A DNA stretch of 64,000 nt from Mauremys mutica. Lineage: Eukaryota; Chordata; Testudines; Geoemydidae. The position numbers were made by a program, and so were the translations under genes. This document shows, in pieces, positions 59,769 to 64,000 of this stretch (the stretch's first letter is position 1; each line of letters begins with the position of its first letter). Location of the stretch: the NCBI RefSeq assembly GCF_020497125.1, contig NC_059082.1, positions 25,380,965 to 25,444,964 of the forward strand. The letters are read 5' to 3'. The notes beneath the pieces are model-generated. The model worked only from the letters and a program-made list of their open reading frames with translations, had not been told where the DNA came from and did not search any database.

Positions 59769-60244
59769 ACATGTACCTTGCCTAAATTAGACTTTTAGTT
59801 AGCATGTGTTAGCTAACCTCATGTTAAATCCTAGTCTGCACAAGGCCTATGAAGGCAGGATCATTTTGCCTGGTTAGGACCTTCAGGTAAGCATCAAAAA
59901 TGTAATAGTTTCCCCCAGTCCTGATTTACATGTTATTTTGCTGGGGACAGGGTGATGGTTTATTGGGAGCTCTTCAATGTAGTCTTGTCATAGCATGGCT
60001 GGTTTGCTTTATGCTCTCATGTGTTTTGGCTACATTAATCCATGGGTCTGCCTGCTTTTTATTTAATTCCCTTCATAGTACTAAAAGGCAGGGACAGAAT
60101 TACTCAAAGGAACAAAAGAGATTATTATTTTTTACTCAAAGCCTACAATTTGGTTTGACAATGGGGCCCCTGTCCAGCCCCTGGTGTGTCCCCAAGGTCA
60201 GTTTACTGTAATGAAACCCTTCTTCAAATCTCCAGATGTGTTAG

Positions 60245-61097
60245 TGTAATTTTAGTGCCCTCGTGGCCAAGATGGAGTCTGCTCTGCAGGCAGCTCTGGC
60301 CAAGAGAAGGCGCGCGCAGGAATGCAGCAGGAAAAATCCCTTCCACCCCAGAGGCACCTGCTCCAAACCCCCCAGAGTGAACACACACCCCCACAGGAAA
60401 AGTACAATGGATATAACAAAGGGAGGAATTTATTTACAGAGGGATGAGAGGAGAAAAACAACAAGGGGAAATATAGGGGGAGCAGTAAAACAGGGCTGCA
60501 TCCAAGCCAAGGCCCCACGGGCCCAGTGGTAGCACAGTCTGGAAGGACAGACACCGAGCAATGTGTCTGCGCACACAGTTCAGGAGTCCTGAGCAAAGTT
60601 CCAGTCCAGTGATGAGTCTTGGGTGCTCCTGGTCGTCTTCGGCGCCAGTGAACTTTCCCCAGCAAACCCCTCCGGTGCCTCTTCTGCCGCTCTCTGCAAA
60701 GCCCCACAGAGCGACCACCTCCCCACTTAACTAGCTACAGCCTCCCTCCTTGTTTCCAATGCAGAGTCACAAGCCCCAGTACTCACAGCCCCACGCAGCT
60801 CTGGGCAGCCATGATACTGGGCCCAGCTCTGGCCTGTCCTTCTCGGGCGATTCCTCCCTGGCACAGGACTTCTCCTGGCTCCTGTCCTGGGCTGTCCCCG
60901 ATCGGCTGCCCTGGCCTTCCCAGGCTTCCAGCAGGTTCTCTCTCTGCTTCCTTTGCGAGGGCCTGCGGGCTGCCCTCTCCCTCCCTCCCAGCTCCAGGGA
61001 GCCCCCTGGAGTTTCCCTCCTTTTTTCTCACTTTCCCCCTCCTGCCTAGGAAAAAGATTTAAAGGGGCCATGCTCTCTAAACCCCAAAGAGATTACA
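60245..61097 (-). mobile_element. Solo LTR
   Basis: Plus-strand ends TGTAATTTTAG...GAGATTACA give a TGTAAT/ATTACA inverted pair, flanked by a perfect 4-bp duplication TTAG (60241-60244 and 61098-61101). The minus strand has AATAAA at 60434-60429. The rest is GC-rich without internal viral sequence. Confidence 0.72.
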
Positions 61098-63589
<2,492 letters not shown>

Positions 63590-64000
63590 ACGCTGATCAC
63601 TGCTACATCAGTGGTCAAGAAGCCATTCATTCACTATTAACAACCTCAGAAGTGATGAGACACTCCTTCTTTACCTGCATCACACGAACCTGGTTAGATG
63701 ACACTCTGGGCACTGTGCTGACCCACATGGTCTCCCTCAACACAATCAGGGCTGGAAACATCCCTTGGGCCATTCCCTGTCTTCAGCCCATTCACACAAC
63801 AAAAGCCACTTAAAGCACTACAAGGAATCCAAGCTACCACATGCCCTTCAAGGTTGGTAAGAGCTGCCTATGATCATCTGTCTCTTCCTCTGATGGTGAT
63901 TATTAATGACATTGTTGAAGAGAGGACCCTTAAAGCATGCACTGAAATAGTTCAGCCGTGCCTCACAATGACAAAACAACATCTTTTAGCGCCACGTCTT
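63590..64000 (+). mobile_element. Possible L2-type LINE endonuclease relic at the right edge
   Basis: A plus-strand frame near 63660-63780 reads CITRTWLDDTLGTVLTHMV, which resembles the TETWL block of the L2 endonuclease. The following sequence is compatible with the next part of that domain but has stops. Diverged, and cut by the window edge. Confidence 0.4.

Overview
The window looks like nuclear DNA of a hidden-necked (cryptodiran) turtle. The evidence is a tRNA-derived SINE of the turtle Cry (polIII/SINE) type at 3885-4075, young CR1 LINEs of the reptile type, a DIRS-type tyrosine-recombinase retrotransposon, several hAT non-autonomous elements, older L2 and MIR relics, and one vertebrate ciliary gene. 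The species cannot be fixed from this sequence alone.

The only host gene I can support is MNS1 (a filamentous coiled-coil protein of motile cilia and sperm flagella), on the minus strand over the left quarter. Seven coding exons can be placed between 16190 and 2039 with consistent splice phases and an uninterrupted 339-codon reading frame. The last exons lie beyond the left edge. The promoter is a CpG-rich block at about 16150-16850 with a consensus RFX X-box 136 bp upstream of the ATG, as expected for a ciliary gene. The ATG is the last codon of exon 1. Intron 1 carries a GC-rich minisatellite, intron 3 a nearly intact full-length CR1 in the same orientation as the gene, and intron 4 the Cry SINE.

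From about 16.8 kb rightward I see no host gene, and the sequence is a repeat-rich intergenic stretch. The most striking item is a complete DIRS-like element at 21514-27627 (minus strand). It has terminal inverted repeats, an internal complementary region made of the two element ends joined, a gag with an arginine/serine-rich domain, an intact reverse transcriptase-RNase H frame, and a tyrosine recombinase broken just before its catalytic tyrosine. Six hAT insertions can be delimited to the base by 8-bp target duplications, one nested in another. Two solo LTRs can be delimited by terminal TG/CA and short duplications, one of them inside an older L2. A 5'-truncated CR1 at 40717-41591 is nearly identical to the intronic CR1. 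A decayed Ty3/gypsy pol lies at 34.3-36.2 kb, and a large GC-rich element interrupts an old CR1/L3-type LINE at 48.2-51.8 kb.

Most other open frames, especially in the GC-rich stretches at 14.6, 16.2, 39.7 and 48.4-50.7 kb and antisense to CR1 and DIRS, are compositional and were not annotated.
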